DNA of 64,000 nt, taken from assembly GCF_035999195.1 (NCBI RefSeq), contig NZ_DASYGY010000004.1, forward strand, positions 248,001-312,000, given 5' to 3'. A program made the position numbers and the translations under genes. The notes beneath the pieces were generated by a model. The model searched no databases. It was not told the DNA's origin and worked only from the letters and a program-made list of their open reading frames with translations. The DNA comes from Pseudoxanthomonas sp. (GTDB taxonomy: Bacteria > Pseudomonadota > Gammaproteobacteria > Xanthomonadales > Xanthomonadaceae). Within the stretch, counting starts at the first letter, position 1. Each line of letters starts with the position of its first letter. Below are positions 54,591-62,441 of the stretch, in pieces.

Positions 54591-56063
54591 TCACTGCATC
54601 AGCGCCCGCGCCACGCGTCGGCCGCGCAGCACGTCCACCACCAGCTGCGCCGGCTTGCGCTCGAAGCTGGCACGGAAGCCGGGCAGATCGCCGAACTCGC
54701 CGCTGCTGCTGCCCACGATGATGTCGCCCGGGCGCAGGCCGTTGTTCCAGGCGCGGCTGTCGCGCACCACGTTGCCGACCTGCACGCCGCCGTTGGCGCC
54801 CATGCTCCGCAGCTGCTGCCGCGCGGATTCGTCCAACTCCTTCAGCGTGGCGCCGGTCAGGCGCGCATCGATCGTCGCGCCCTCGGCCGAGCGCGCGCCT
54901 TCCTTCAACGCCACGCTCAGCTGAAGCGGCTTGCCGTCGCGGCGCACGTCCAGCGCCACCCGCGTGCCCACCGGCTGCAGGCCCTCGAAGTTGTGCAGGG
55001 CGGCGCGGTTGTCGATGCGCTGGCCGTTGGCCGACAGCACCACGTCGCCCGGCTGCAGGCCGGCGGCGGCCGCGGCCGAACCGGCATACACGCGGGTGAT
55101 CAGCGCGCCGCGCGGCAGCTCCAGACCCACGGCGCGCGCAGTGCGTTCGTCCAGGTCCTGCGCTTCCACCCCGAACGTGCCGCGCCGGACCACGCCGTCG
55201 TTGGCGATCAGCTGGTCCATGATCCCGCGCGCCATGTTGATCGGGATGGCGAAGCCCAGGCCGATGTTGCCGGCCATGCTGCCGCGCGGGTTGAAGCTGG
55301 CGGTGTTGATGCCGACCAGCCGGCCCTGCAGGTCGACCAGCGCGCCGCCGGAGTTGCCGGGGTTGATCGAGGCGTCGGTCTGGATGAAGTTCTGGTAGCC
55401 GGCCACCGGAATGCCGCTGCGGCCCACCGCCGAGACGATGCCCGAGGTCACCGTCTGGCCCAGGCCGTAGGGGTTGCCCATGGCCACGACGAAGTCGCCC
55501 ACCTGCAGCTGGTCGCTGTTGGCCATCGGCACCGCGGTCAGGCCCTGCGTCGGGATGCGGATCAGTGCCACGTCGGTGTCGGGATCGGAGCCGATGAACT
55601 CGGCTTCCACCTGGCGGCCGTCGTTGAGCGTGACCGACACGCCGTCGGCGTTCTCCACCACGTGGTGGTTGGTCAGCACGTAGCCGCGCGCCGCATCGAC
55701 GATCACGCCCGAGCCCAGCGCGCGCTCGACGCGTTCGCGCGGCATGTCGGGGATGCCGAAGATGCGACGGAATACCGGGTCGTCGCCGAACGGCCCCAGC
55801 GGGCTGGCCACGCGCACGGTCTGTCGGCTGTACACGCTGACCACCGCCGGGGTGACGCGCTTGAGCATCGGTGCCAGCGACGGCAGCGCCTGGCCGTCCA
55901 CGCTGGTCGGCAGCGCGGCGGCCATCGGCACGGCCGCGGCGGCCGGCGTGGCCTGGGCGGGCTTCTGCAGCAGGTCGTTGAGGCCGGTGGCGGCGAACCC
56001 GCCGAACGCGGCGGCGGCGGACAGGGCGATCAGGGTGGGGAGCGGGCGCAGCGCTTTCTTCAT
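54591..56063 (-). CDS. Do-family periplasmic serine protease (DegP/DegQ/MucD type)
   Basis: A 490-residue HtrA protease for periplasmic protein quality control. A signal peptide or anchor (LPTLIALSAAAAFGGFAATG) is followed by a trypsin-like domain with the full triad: His in LTNHHVVENAD, Asp in DPDTDVALIRI, and Ser in INPGNSGGALVDLQG. Two PDZ domains follow (about residues 280-375 and 385-485), including GLQPGDVVLSANGQRI and GLRPGDIIVGSSSGEFG. The length fits DegQ/MucD rather than DegS. The gene appears monocistronic; its promoter region is shared with the divergent nrdJ leader. Confidence 0.95.
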   Translation of the reverse strand: MKKALRPLPTLIALSAAAAFGGFAATGLNDLLQKPAQATPAAAAVPMAAALPTSVDGQALPSLAPMLKRVTPAVVSVYSRQTVRVASPLGPFGDDPVFRRIFGIPDMPRERVERALGSGVIVDAARGYVLTNHHVVENADGVSVTLNDGRQVEAEFIGSDPDTDVALIRIPTQGLTAVPMANSDQLQVGDFVVAMGNPYGLGQTVTSGIVSAVGRSGIPVAGYQNFIQTDASINPGNSGGALVDLQGRLVGINTASFNPRGSMAGNIGLGFAIPINMARGIMDQLIANDGVVRRGTFGVEAQDLDERTARAVGLELPRGALITRVYAGSAAAAAGLQPGDVVLSANGQRIDNRAALHNFEGLQPVGTRVALDVRRDGKPLQLSVALKEGARSAEGATIDARLTGATLKELDESARQQLRSMGANGGVQVGNVVRDSRAWNNGLRPGDIIVGSSSGEFGDLPGFRASFERKPAQLVVDVLRGRRVARALMQ

Positions 56064-56237
56064 AGTCGGTCGTCAGCTCGTGGCGTCGAAGGGAGCGGGC
56101 GGCCGGCGGCCTGCCCGCGAAGCTGAATGAGTCTGCTGACGGACCCCTAAACCTGCAATGAAGTTCGGCCGCCTTGCGGCCTCACGCCACCCTCGCGCGG
56201 GATGACGGACGGTGGGGTGGAGGCCATGCAATTGTCA

Positions 56238-56277
56238 TGTCAATCCGGTTGACAGGGGGGACCCCCGGGCGTAGTTT
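56238..56277 (+). promoter_or_regulatory. nrdJ promoter with overlapping palindrome
   Basis: TTGACA at 56249-56254, 17 nt of spacer, TAGTTT at 56272-56277. The -35 is a perfect consensus and the -10 matches at three positions. TGTCAA-TCCGG-TTGACA (56238-56254) is a perfect inverted repeat covering the -35 and may bind a regulator. Confidence 0.6.
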
Positions 56278-56292
56278 GGCGCCTTCGTGCTG

Positions 56293-56308
56293 ACACAAGA
56301 TGTTGCGG
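56293..56308 (+). promoter_or_regulatory. NrdR-box-like site
   Basis: ACACAAGATGTTGCGG resembles the NrdR box acaCwAtATaTwGtgt, keeping the strongly conserved positions and differing at four weaker ones. NrdR represses ribonucleotide reductase genes when dATP/ATP is high. The site lies just downstream of the proposed start of transcription; no second box at the usual spacing is evident. Confidence 0.5.
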
Positions 56309-56592
56309 TCCAGCACGGGACGGACCCAAGCACTGGTGTTTTCAAGGGGTTTGCGCTTGGGACATCGGGCGCCTCTGGGGATTGGCGCATGAGGGCGAGG
56401 GAAACAGTGGGCACCACGGCAACGGCAGGTCCCGCTTCCACAATCCGGCCACCGGTGCGGCGCCTCGCGTGCAGCCGCCCGGGCAGCCGTCGCCGTCGTC
56501 CGGGTCCGCGATGAGATACCGGGGTGGGCCACGGCCCGCCCGCCACCACAGTCATCCGTAGTTCCAGTCGTTTTCAGGAGAACAACACAACC

Positions 56593-58743
56593 ATGAGTAC
56601 GGTGCGCCTCGAGGCGATCAAGACGGAACAGCCCACCCTGGTCCCCATGCAACCGGCGTCCCAGGACATCTGGGACAAGAAGTACCGGCTGAAGACCAAG
56701 CAGGGCGAGGCCCTCGACGCCGACATCGACGGTACCTACCAGCGCGTGGCCCGCGCCCTGGCCGACGCCGAAGCCACCCCCGAGAAGCGCGCCTACTGGT
56801 ACGAGCGCTTCGTGTGGGCGCTGCGTCGCGGCGCCATCCCGGCCGGCCGCATCACCTCCAACGCCGGCGCCCAGCAGCACAAGCCGGCCACCAGCACCAT
56901 CAACTGCACCGTCTCCGGCACCATCGAGGACTCGATGGACGGCATCCTGGACAAGGTCCACGAAGCAGGCCTGACCCTCAAGGCCGGCTGCGGCATCGGC
57001 TACGAGTTCAGCACCCTGCGCCCGAAGGGCGCCTTCGTCGCCGGCGCCGGCGCGTACACCTCCGGCCCGATGTCCTTCATGGATATCTACGACAAGATGT
57101 GCTTCACCGTGTCCTCCGCCGGCGGCCGCCGCGGCGCGCAGATGGGCACGTTCGAAATCTCCCACCCGGACGTCAAGGACTTCATCCGCGCCAAGCGCGA
57201 GGACGGCCGCCTGCGCCAGTTCAACCTGTCGCTGCTGATCACCGACGGCTTCATGGAAGCGGTCGACACCGACGCCGACTGGCCGCTGGTGTTCCCGGTG
57301 AACATCAAGGAGAAGGGCGACATCGACGTGGAAGACCCCCGCCAGGTCGTCTGGCGCGAGTGGCCCACCCACAAGAACTACATCGTCCGCGACGACGGCC
57401 TGGTGGCCTGCAAGATCTACGGCCACATCCGTGCCCGCCACCTGTGGGACATGATCATGGTCTCGACGTACGACTACGCCGAGCCGGGCTTCATCCTGAT
57501 CGACCGCGTCAACGAGATGAACAACAACTGGTGGTGCGAGACCATCCGCGCCACCAACCCGTGCGGCGAGCAGCCGCTGCCGCCGTACGGCGCCTGCCTG
57601 CTGGGCTCGGTCAACCTGACCACCTTCGTGCGCGACCCGTTCACCGACCAGGCGCGCTTCGACTGGGAGGAATACAAGGAAGTCGTGCGCGTGTTCACCC
57701 GCATGCTCGACAACGTGGTCGAAGTGAACGGCCTGCCGCTGGAACAGCAGCGCCAGGAGATCCTGCGCAAGCGCCGCCACGGCATGGGCTTCCTGGGCCT
57801 GGGCAGCACGCTGACCATGCTCAAGCACAAGTACGGCAGCCCCGAGTCCTGCGAGTTCACCGAAGCCATCGCCCGCGAGATGGCCGTGGCCGGCTGGGAA
57901 ATGGGCCTGGCCCTGGCGAAGGAGAAGGGCCCGGCCCCGATCATGGAGGAGCGCTTCGCCGTCACCGCCGCCATGCTGCGCCAGCGCCCGGAAATGGCGA
58001 AGGACGGCTGGAAGGTCGGCCAGGAGATCCCCGGCAAGGTGCTGCACGCCAAGTACAGCCGCTACATGCAGCGCGTGGCCACGGTGGCCCCGGAGCTGGT
58101 GGACGAGCTGGCCGAAGTCGGCAGCCGCTTCACCCACCACAGCTCCATCGCCCCCACCGGCACCATCAGCCTGTCGCTGGCCAACAACGCCTCCAACGGC
58201 ATCGAGCCCTCGTTCGCGCACCACTACAGCCGCAACGTGATCCGCGAAGGCAAGAAGTCGAAGGAAAAGGTCGACGTCTATTCCTACGAGCTGCTGGCCT
58301 ACCGCGAGCTGGTCAACGGCAAGGCCATGCCGTTCTCCGAAGACCCGGAGGCGAAGCTGCCGGACTACTTCATCGCCGCCGACGACATCTCCCCCAAGGA
58401 GCACGTCGACGTCCAGGCCGCCGCGCAGAAGTGGGTGGACAGCTCCATCTCCAAGACCGCCAACGTGCCCACGGACTACCCGTACGAGCAGTTCAAGGAC
58501 ATCTACCGCTACGCCCACCAGCAGGGCCTGAAGGGGTGCACCACGTTCCGCTTCAACCCGGCCGCCTTCCAGGGCGTGCTGGTGAAGGAAGCCGACCTGG
58601 AGAACACCACCTACCGCTTCGAGCTGGAAGACGGCAGCGTGATCGAGGTCAAGGGCAACGAGCAGATCGAGTACGACGGCGAAATGCACACCGCCGCCAA
58701 CCTGTTCGATGCGTTGAAGGAAGGCTATTACGGCAAGTTCTGA
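56593..58743 (+). CDS. nrdJ: B12-dependent (class II) ribonucleotide reductase, catalytic subunit
   Basis: Reduces ribonucleotides to deoxyribonucleotides using adenosylcobalamin to generate the radical, with or without oxygen. The 716-residue product has the family core: first redox Cys in TINCTVSGTIEDSMDGI, LKAGCGIGYEFS, the catalytic loop RATNPCGEQPLPPYGACLLGSVNL near residue 325, and APTGTISL near residue 520. Like Pseudomonas NrdJa it lacks the C-terminal Cys-pair domain, which is encoded separately at 59880. AGGAG precedes the ATG by 10 nt. A long leader with a promoter and NrdR-like box lies upstream. No nrdAB or nrdD occurs in this window. Confidence 0.96.
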   Translation: MSTVRLEAIKTEQPTLVPMQPASQDIWDKKYRLKTKQGEALDADIDGTYQRVARALADAEATPEKRAYWYERFVWALRRGAIPAGRITSNAGAQQHKPATSTINCTVSGTIEDSMDGILDKVHEAGLTLKAGCGIGYEFSTLRPKGAFVAGAGAYTSGPMSFMDIYDKMCFTVSSAGGRRGAQMGTFEISHPDVKDFIRAKREDGRLRQFNLSLLITDGFMEAVDTDADWPLVFPVNIKEKGDIDVEDPRQVVWREWPTHKNYIVRDDGLVACKIYGHIRARHLWDMIMVSTYDYAEPGFILIDRVNEMNNNWWCETIRATNPCGEQPLPPYGACLLGSVNLTTFVRDPFTDQARFDWEEYKEVVRVFTRMLDNVVEVNGLPLEQQRQEILRKRRHGMGFLGLGSTLTMLKHKYGSPESCEFTEAIAREMAVAGWEMGLALAKEKGPAPIMEERFAVTAAMLRQRPEMAKDGWKVGQEIPGKVLHAKYSRYMQRVATVAPELVDELAEVGSRFTHHSSIAPTGTISLSLANNASNGIEPSFAHHYSRNVIREGKKSKEKVDVYSYELLAYRELVNGKAMPFSEDPEAKLPDYFIAADDISPKEHVDVQAAAQKWVDSSISKTANVPTDYPYEQFKDIYRYAHQQGLKGCTTFRFNPAAFQGVLVKEADLENTTYRFELEDGSVIEVKGNEQIEYDGEMHTAANLFDALKEGYYGKF

Positions 58744-59161
58744 GGTAACCCCTCAGCGCGTGTCAGAGCATGACCCCTCTCCCCGTGTGGGAGAGGGTGC
58801 CCCGAAGGGGCGGGAGAGGGGGAGCGAGCGCAGCGAGTTGCTTTGGCTCTTCGCGAACAGCACCCTCTTCCGGCCTCCGGCCACCTTCTCCCACAAGGGG
58901 AGAAGGGAGGAACAAAAGCGTTACCCCTCTCCCCTTGCGGGAGAGGGTGCCCCGAAGGGGCGGGAGAGGGGGGAGCGAGCGCAGCGAGTTGCTCTTGCTC
59001 TCGGCGCGAACGGCGCCCCCATCCCAACCTTCCCCCGCACGCGGGGGAAGGAGCAGCGCCAAGAAGTTGAACCACCGATTCACCCGCTTCACACGTTCCA
59101 CCCCGCGCCATCGGGTATAGCATCGGCAGCGTCAACCAACCTCGCCCACTAGGAGGGCAAC
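58744..59161. repeat. 418-nt gap with tandem CCCCTCTCC/GGGAGAGGG repeat units
   Basis: Two units, starting at 58773 and 58923 (150-nt period), share the hairpin CCCTCTCCC-GGGAGAGGG, the segment GTGCCCCGAAGGGGCGGGAG and the tail AGCGAGCGCAGCGAGTTGCT. A third, degenerate hairpin (CCTTCCCCCGC with GCGGGGGAAGG) lies at 59028-59052. The last ~100 nt before 59162 contain the ribosome binding site AGGAGG of the H1-like gene. No protein gene is seen. Confidence 0.85.
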
Positions 59162-59758
59162 ATGAGCAACGGTAATGGTGTCACGGCGACGCTCTCCGGC
59201 GCCGCCGAGAGCGTGAAGGAAACAGTGGCCGGCATCGGCGAAGCGGTGGCTTCCACCGCCAGCGAGACGGTCGCCAAGGCCAAGAAGGCGGCCAAGAAGG
59301 CGCGCAAGACGGTGACCGCCGACATCGCCAAGGCGAAGAAGGCCGTGGCCAAGCGCACCGACAAGGCCACCAAGGCGGTGAAGAAGACCGTCGCCAAGGC
59401 CAAGAAGAAGCTGGCCGCCGCCAGCAGCGCCGCCAAGGCCGAAGCGGCCAGCCTGCAGAAGAAGGTGACCGGCAAGAAGGCCGCGAAGAAGGCGACCAAG
59501 AAGTCGGCCGCCAAGAAAGCTACCAAGAAGGCCGCCACCAGGAAGACCGCCGCCAAGAAGGCGGTGAAGAAGGTCGCCCGCAAGGCCGCCGCCAAGAAGG
59601 CGCCGGTCAAGAAGGCCGCCAAGAAGGCAGTGAAGAAGGTCGCCCGCAAGGCGCCCGTGAAGAAAGCGGCGAAGAAAGCCGCGCCGAAGAAGGCGGCCAA
59701 GAAAGCCGTCCGCAAGGCAGCCCCGAAGAAAGCGGCGAAAAAAGCCGCCCGTAAGTAA
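59162..59758 (+). CDS. Histone H1-like Lys/Ala-repeat DNA-binding protein
   Basis: A 198-residue highly basic protein. Residues 1-38 form a non-basic helix (SGAAESVKETVAGIGEAVAS); the rest is made of KKAAKKA-type repeats with variants KKVARKA, KKAPVKK and PKKAAKK, ending AAKKAARK. This is the pattern of histone H1-like nucleoid proteins (AlgP, HctA/B-like) that coat DNA. The GC-rich repeats are probably length-variable. A strong AGGAGG lies 7 nt before the ATG. It sits between the two nrdJ subunit genes in the same direction; a link to DNA synthesis is speculation. Confidence 0.85.
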   Translation: MSNGNGVTATLSGAAESVKETVAGIGEAVASTASETVAKAKKAAKKARKTVTADIAKAKKAVAKRTDKATKAVKKTVAKAKKKLAAASSAAKAEAASLQKKVTGKKAAKKATKKSAAKKATKKAATRKTAAKKAVKKVARKAAAKKAPVKKAAKKAVKKVARKAPVKKAAKKAAPKKAAKKAVRKAAPKKAAKKAARK

Positions 59759-59772
59759 GACCTGAAGCTTCA

Positions 59773-59805
59773 CCCCTCCTCCCCCGGGTCCGGGGGAGGG
59801 TTGGG
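59773..59805. repeat. CCTCCCCCGGG hairpin repeat
   Basis: CCCTCCTCCCCCGGG faces CCGGGGGAGGGTTGGGG, 14 nt after the H1-like stop. It belongs to the family at 58773-59060 and 51087-51135 and could act as a weak terminator before the second nrdJ subunit. Confidence 0.65.
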
Positions 59806-59879
59806 GCGGGGGCCGGCCCGGAAGGCCAGGCGCCGCCCATTCACGACACCACACAGATTACGAACAGGATTCCACCGTC

Positions 59880-60722
59880 ATGGCCGTCAAGATCGACAAG
59901 AAAATCAAGGGCTACAGCGTGCTCACCCCGGAAGACAAGGCGCGCGAGGCCGCCGCTGCCATTCCGACGGCGTCGGTGCCGCGCGAGACGGTGGAAAAGG
60001 AAGTGCCGCAGGACAACATCATCCAGATGCACGAGCGCATCGAGCGCCCGGAGGTCCTGATCGGCAGCACCTACAAGATCAAGTCGCCGCTGGTGGAGCA
60101 CGCCATGTACGTGACCATCAACGACATCGTGTTGAATGCCGGCACGGAGCACGAGCTGCGCCGTCCGTTCGAGATCTTCGTCAACAGCAAGTCGATGGAG
60201 CATTTCCAGTGGATCGTGGCGCTGACGCGCATCATGAGCGCGGTGTTCCGCAAGGGCGGCGACGTGACGTTCCTGGTGGACGAGATGAAGGCGGTGTTCG
60301 ATCCGCGCGGCGGCTACTTCAAGGCCGGTGGCGTGTACATGCCGTCGCTGGTGGCCGAACTGGGCGCCATCGTGGAAGAGCACATGAAGTCGATCGGCCT
60401 GATCCACGACCCGGAAATGAGCGCGCACCAGCGCGCCATCCTGGCCGAGAAGCGCAAGCAGTACGAAGACCGCGCAAAAAAAAACTCTGACGTAAGCGCA
60501 TCTCCCCTCCCTTCCCCTGCGACAGCGGGGGAAGGTGCCCGAAGGGCGGATGGGGGCGCTTCTCCCGTCAGCCCCGGCTCCTCCGAAGACATCGCCGTCA
60601 CCGGCGATGGCGCCAGCTTCCCGCCCTCCGCGACCCTTTGCCACAAGTGCAACACCAAGGCGCTCGTCATCATGGACGGGTGTGCGACGTGTTTGAACTG
60701 TGGTTATTCGAAGTGCGGGTGA
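59880..60722 (+). CDS. B12-dependent ribonucleotide reductase second subunit (NrdJb-like), with repeat-derived linker
   Basis: A 280-residue protein corresponding to the C-terminal part of class II reductases, separate as in Pseudomonas NrdJb. Residues 1 to about 190 form the conserved domain (ERPEVLIGSTYKIKSPLVEHAMYVTINDI, FEIFVNSKSMEHFQWIVALTRIMSAVFRKGGD, RGGYFKAGGVYMPSLVAELG). The C-terminus CHKCNTKALVIMDGCATCLNCGYSKCG holds the Cys pairs that re-reduce the active site. Between them, residues about 205-250 (SPLPSPATAGEGARRADGGA) are encoded by a copy of the intergenic hairpin repeat (60501-60565) just after an A9 run at 60476-60484. The frame is intact, so the insertion probably lengthens a flexible linker. 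Confidence 0.88.
   Translation: MAVKIDKKIKGYSVLTPEDKAREAAAAIPTASVPRETVEKEVPQDNIIQMHERIERPEVLIGSTYKIKSPLVEHAMYVTINDIVLNAGTEHELRRPFEIFVNSKSMEHFQWIVALTRIMSAVFRKGGDVTFLVDEMKAVFDPRGGYFKAGGVYMPSLVAELGAIVEEHMKSIGLIHDPEMSAHQRAILAEKRKQYEDRAKKNSDVSASPLPSPATAGEGARRADGGASPVSPGSSEDIAVTGDGASFPPSATLCHKCNTKALVIMDGCATCLNCGYSKCG
60501..60565 (+). repeat. Hairpin repeat copy embedded in the NrdJb-like coding sequence
   Basis: CCTTCCCCTGCGACAGCGGG continuing GGAAGGTGCCCGAAGGGCGG matches the unit CCCTCTCCC...GGGAGAGGGTGCCCCGAAGGGGCGG of 58773-58985. It is translated in frame as part of the linker of the NrdJb-like protein. Confidence 0.8.
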
Positions 60723-60734
60723 TGTGGGTGCAGT

Positions 60735-61757
60735 ATGTCGCGGACCTCGTGGGTTGAACCAGCCTTCAGTCGTAGTCGCGTTGACAAATCAGCGCGCGTG
60801 CTCGTTGATTTGGAGGCGAGCGATGAGGAGTTTGGAGATGCGCTGCGAGTCTTCAGTAACTGGCGTGCAGCTCACGGATATCCTCTGAATACAGCGCAAG
60901 TTGTGTTGCGCGCTCGAGCTCGCAGGGTTTGCTCAACTGCTCTCATCTCTCAGCGACATAAACGAGAGATATCAATCATCAGGAAGATTGAGCGAAGCCG
61001 TAGCATGCGGCTTACGCAAATGCAGGATATTGCTGGGTGTAGGGCGATAGTCAACACAATGCGGCAGCTTTCCGCCTTGGAGCGAATCTATCGCGACGAT
61101 GTGCGAGATGATTACGTCAAGTCTCCGCCGGCATCCGGTTATCGCAGTGTGCACGCGGTTTCGCTCTATGAGGGGAAGAAGAAAACTGCATTCGATGGGC
61201 TGCTGGTAGAGACGCAACTTAGAACTGCCTTGCAGCACGCTTGGGCGACCGCTGTTGAGACTGTGGACACCTTTACCGGCAGTGATCTGAAGTCAGGTTT
61301 CGGTGAAGATGATTGGCGTCGACTGTTCGCGCTCGTGAGTACGTCATTTGCCGTTAGGGAAAGAAGTCCCCCAGTTCCAGATACTCCAGCATCAATTGAA
61401 TTGGTCAGGCGAGAGCTGCGAGAGCTGGAGTCGGAGCTAGGGTTAACGCAGAGACTGATGGCTTGGCATAGGGCCTCCCAGTTTGTTCGTGCGCCCGAGT
61501 TCCGATTCAAGAAGCACCTGCTTATCGAGCTCTGGCCCACAACCGGTGTCGTGAAGCTTCACACGTTTTCGGCGGACCAGTTTGAAAGCGCTGCCCAGAA
61601 ATATTCTGAGCTGGAGCAGCAGGTAACTACTGAAAATAGGCTGCAAGTTGTGATGGCGTCAGCTGACTCGCTTCAGGCACTCAAACGCGCGTATCCAAAC
61701 TTGTTTGTGGATCCGACGGCATTTCTGGTTGCATATTCTCAAGCTTTGCTTGAGTAA
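60735..61757 (+). CDS. RelA/SpoT-domain protein (possible alarmone synthetase or toxic small synthetase)
   Basis: A 340-residue protein with a (p)ppGpp-synthetase-type domain and no HD hydrolase, TGS or ACT domain. Motifs run RIERSRSMRLTQMQDIAGCRAI (residues about 88-107), DYVKSPPASGYRSVHAV (about 125-141, with the substrate-stacking Tyr) and VETQLRTALQHAWATAVE (about 158-175). The C-terminal ~150 residues are unrecognised. The gene is visibly poorer in G+C than its neighbours, with many A/T-ending codons, which points to recent acquisition. It starts 12 nt after the nrdJb-like stop. Small synthetases of this kind act as alarmone enzymes or as ToxSAS/CapRel-type toxins in phage defence; which applies is open. 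Confidence 0.8.
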   Translation: MSRTSWVEPAFSRSRVDKSARVLVDLEASDEEFGDALRVFSNWRAAHGYPLNTAQVVLRARARRVCSTALISQRHKREISIIRKIERSRSMRLTQMQDIAGCRAIVNTMRQLSALERIYRDDVRDDYVKSPPASGYRSVHAVSLYEGKKKTAFDGLLVETQLRTALQHAWATAVETVDTFTGSDLKSGFGEDDWRRLFALVSTSFAVRERSPPVPDTPASIELVRRELRELESELGLTQRLMAWHRASQFVRAPEFRFKKHLLIELWPTTGVVKLHTFSADQFESAAQKYSELEQQVTTENRLQVVMASADSLQALKRAYPNLFVDPTAFLVAYSQALLE

Positions 61758-61784
61758 TTCTTGAGATGTTGTGGATAGGATAGT

Positions 61785-61885
61785 CTCGTTAGCATGTAGG
61801 GCGGCTTGGGCGTAGCGATGTTATAGGTATGCAGCGCGTAGGGTGGGTTGAGCGTAGCAATACCCATCAATCGGGACGACAAGGC
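61785..61885. repeat. GTAGGGTGGG-type repeat
   Basis: Two partial units, GTAGGGCGGCTTGGGCGTAG and GTAGGGTGGGTTGAGCGTAG, followed by CAATACCCATCAATCGGGAC. This unit type is common between genes in Xanthomonas and Pseudomonas relatives. It separates the RelA/SpoT-domain gene from the next gene. Confidence 0.65.
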
Positions 61886-61896
61886 AAGGGGATGCC

Positions 61897-62379
61897 ATGG
61901 AACGTCAGGAGCCCAAGTTCGACAAGGACATGAAGGACGTTGAGTTTCGTCCGCGCACCTATCGGGGCCCATCATTACCTACGCCCTCCCGTGATAATGA
62001 CGGCCTCTCCTGGAAGATCGGCGTGGCCGTCGGCATCGGTGTACTCGCCGCACTGCTGATCTTCAATGCCTACGAGCGCTATCAGGCGCGCCGTGACGCC
62101 GAGCAGGTCCTGCAAGTCCTCAAGCAGGAGACCGCCAAGCTGGAGCGCGAAGCGCGGGCCACGCTCAGCACGGTCACCGTTCCTCCACCTCACCTGGTTG
62201 ACGTCATCCATCCGGTCCCGCCCGGCTACCGCTGCGCCGGCGGTGCGCTGCTGTATCGCGATGGCAATAGCTGGACGCAGATCACCGCGCGCTCCAACCA
62301 CATCTACTGCCCGCTTGATGGAGGGTCGGTGGACGACTGTTATCCAGTGACACCTCAAAGTATCGGGTGTCTTCGCTGA
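61897..62379 (+). CDS. Unknown single-pass membrane protein
   Basis: A 160-residue protein. A charged N-terminal 38 residues precede one transmembrane helix (IGVAVGIGVLAALLIFNAY, residues about 41-59), a short coiled-coil-like helix (RRDAEQVLQVLKQETAKLEREARA), and a C-terminal domain with four Cys (GYRCAGGALL, IYCPLDGGSVDDCYPV, SIGCLR) suitable for two disulfides outside the cytoplasm. Base composition is like the host core rather than the flanking A/T-richer genes. No family recognised. It lies between the RelA/SpoT-domain and KAP genes in the same direction. Confidence 0.7.
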   Translation: MERQEPKFDKDMKDVEFRPRTYRGPSLPTPSRDNDGLSWKIGVAVGIGVLAALLIFNAYERYQARRDAEQVLQVLKQETAKLEREARATLSTVTVPPPHLVDVIHPVPPGYRCAGGALLYRDGNSWTQITARSNHIYCPLDGGSVDDCYPVTPQSIGCLR

Positions 62380-62441
62380 CCTAATAGTGGTTAGGCCCTG
62401 GCCAATCCGCACGAACGACGTTTACGACAAAGAGGTCAAGT

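Larger units (their letters stand above)
56064..56592. other. 529-nt regulatory region between the protease gene and nrdJ
   Basis: Holds a likely nrdJ promoter (56249-56277), a TGTCAA-TCCGG-TTGACA palindrome over its -35, an NrdR-box-like site (56293-56308) and then about 290 nt of GC-rich leader. The leader can form hairpins (CCAAGC near 56327 with GCTTGG near 56365; GCGCC/GGCGC at about 56374-56393). I looked for a cobalamin riboswitch and did not find its conserved box. Confidence 0.6.

Noticed and set aside
56281..56592. Cobalamin riboswitch controlling nrdJ
   Set aside because: The conserved B12 box and core segments could not be found by eye, and such riboswitches more often control the B12-independent isozyme. 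A model search would decide.
56182..58689. Minus-strand frame of over 800 codons opposite nrdJ
   Set aside because: Composition is an artefact of the strong codon bias of nrdJ on the other strand, and nrdJ motifs are complete.
58773..59060. CRISPR-like tandem repeat
   Set aside because: Only two units of about 150 nt without regular short spacers; they belong to a dispersed intergenic repeat family.
59149..59715. Apparent hydrophobic, membrane-like protein on the minus strand opposite the H1-like gene
   Set aside because: The AAFFAAFL-like sequence is the reverse reading of AAG/GCC (Lys/Ala) codons; the plus-strand gene has a good ribosome binding site.
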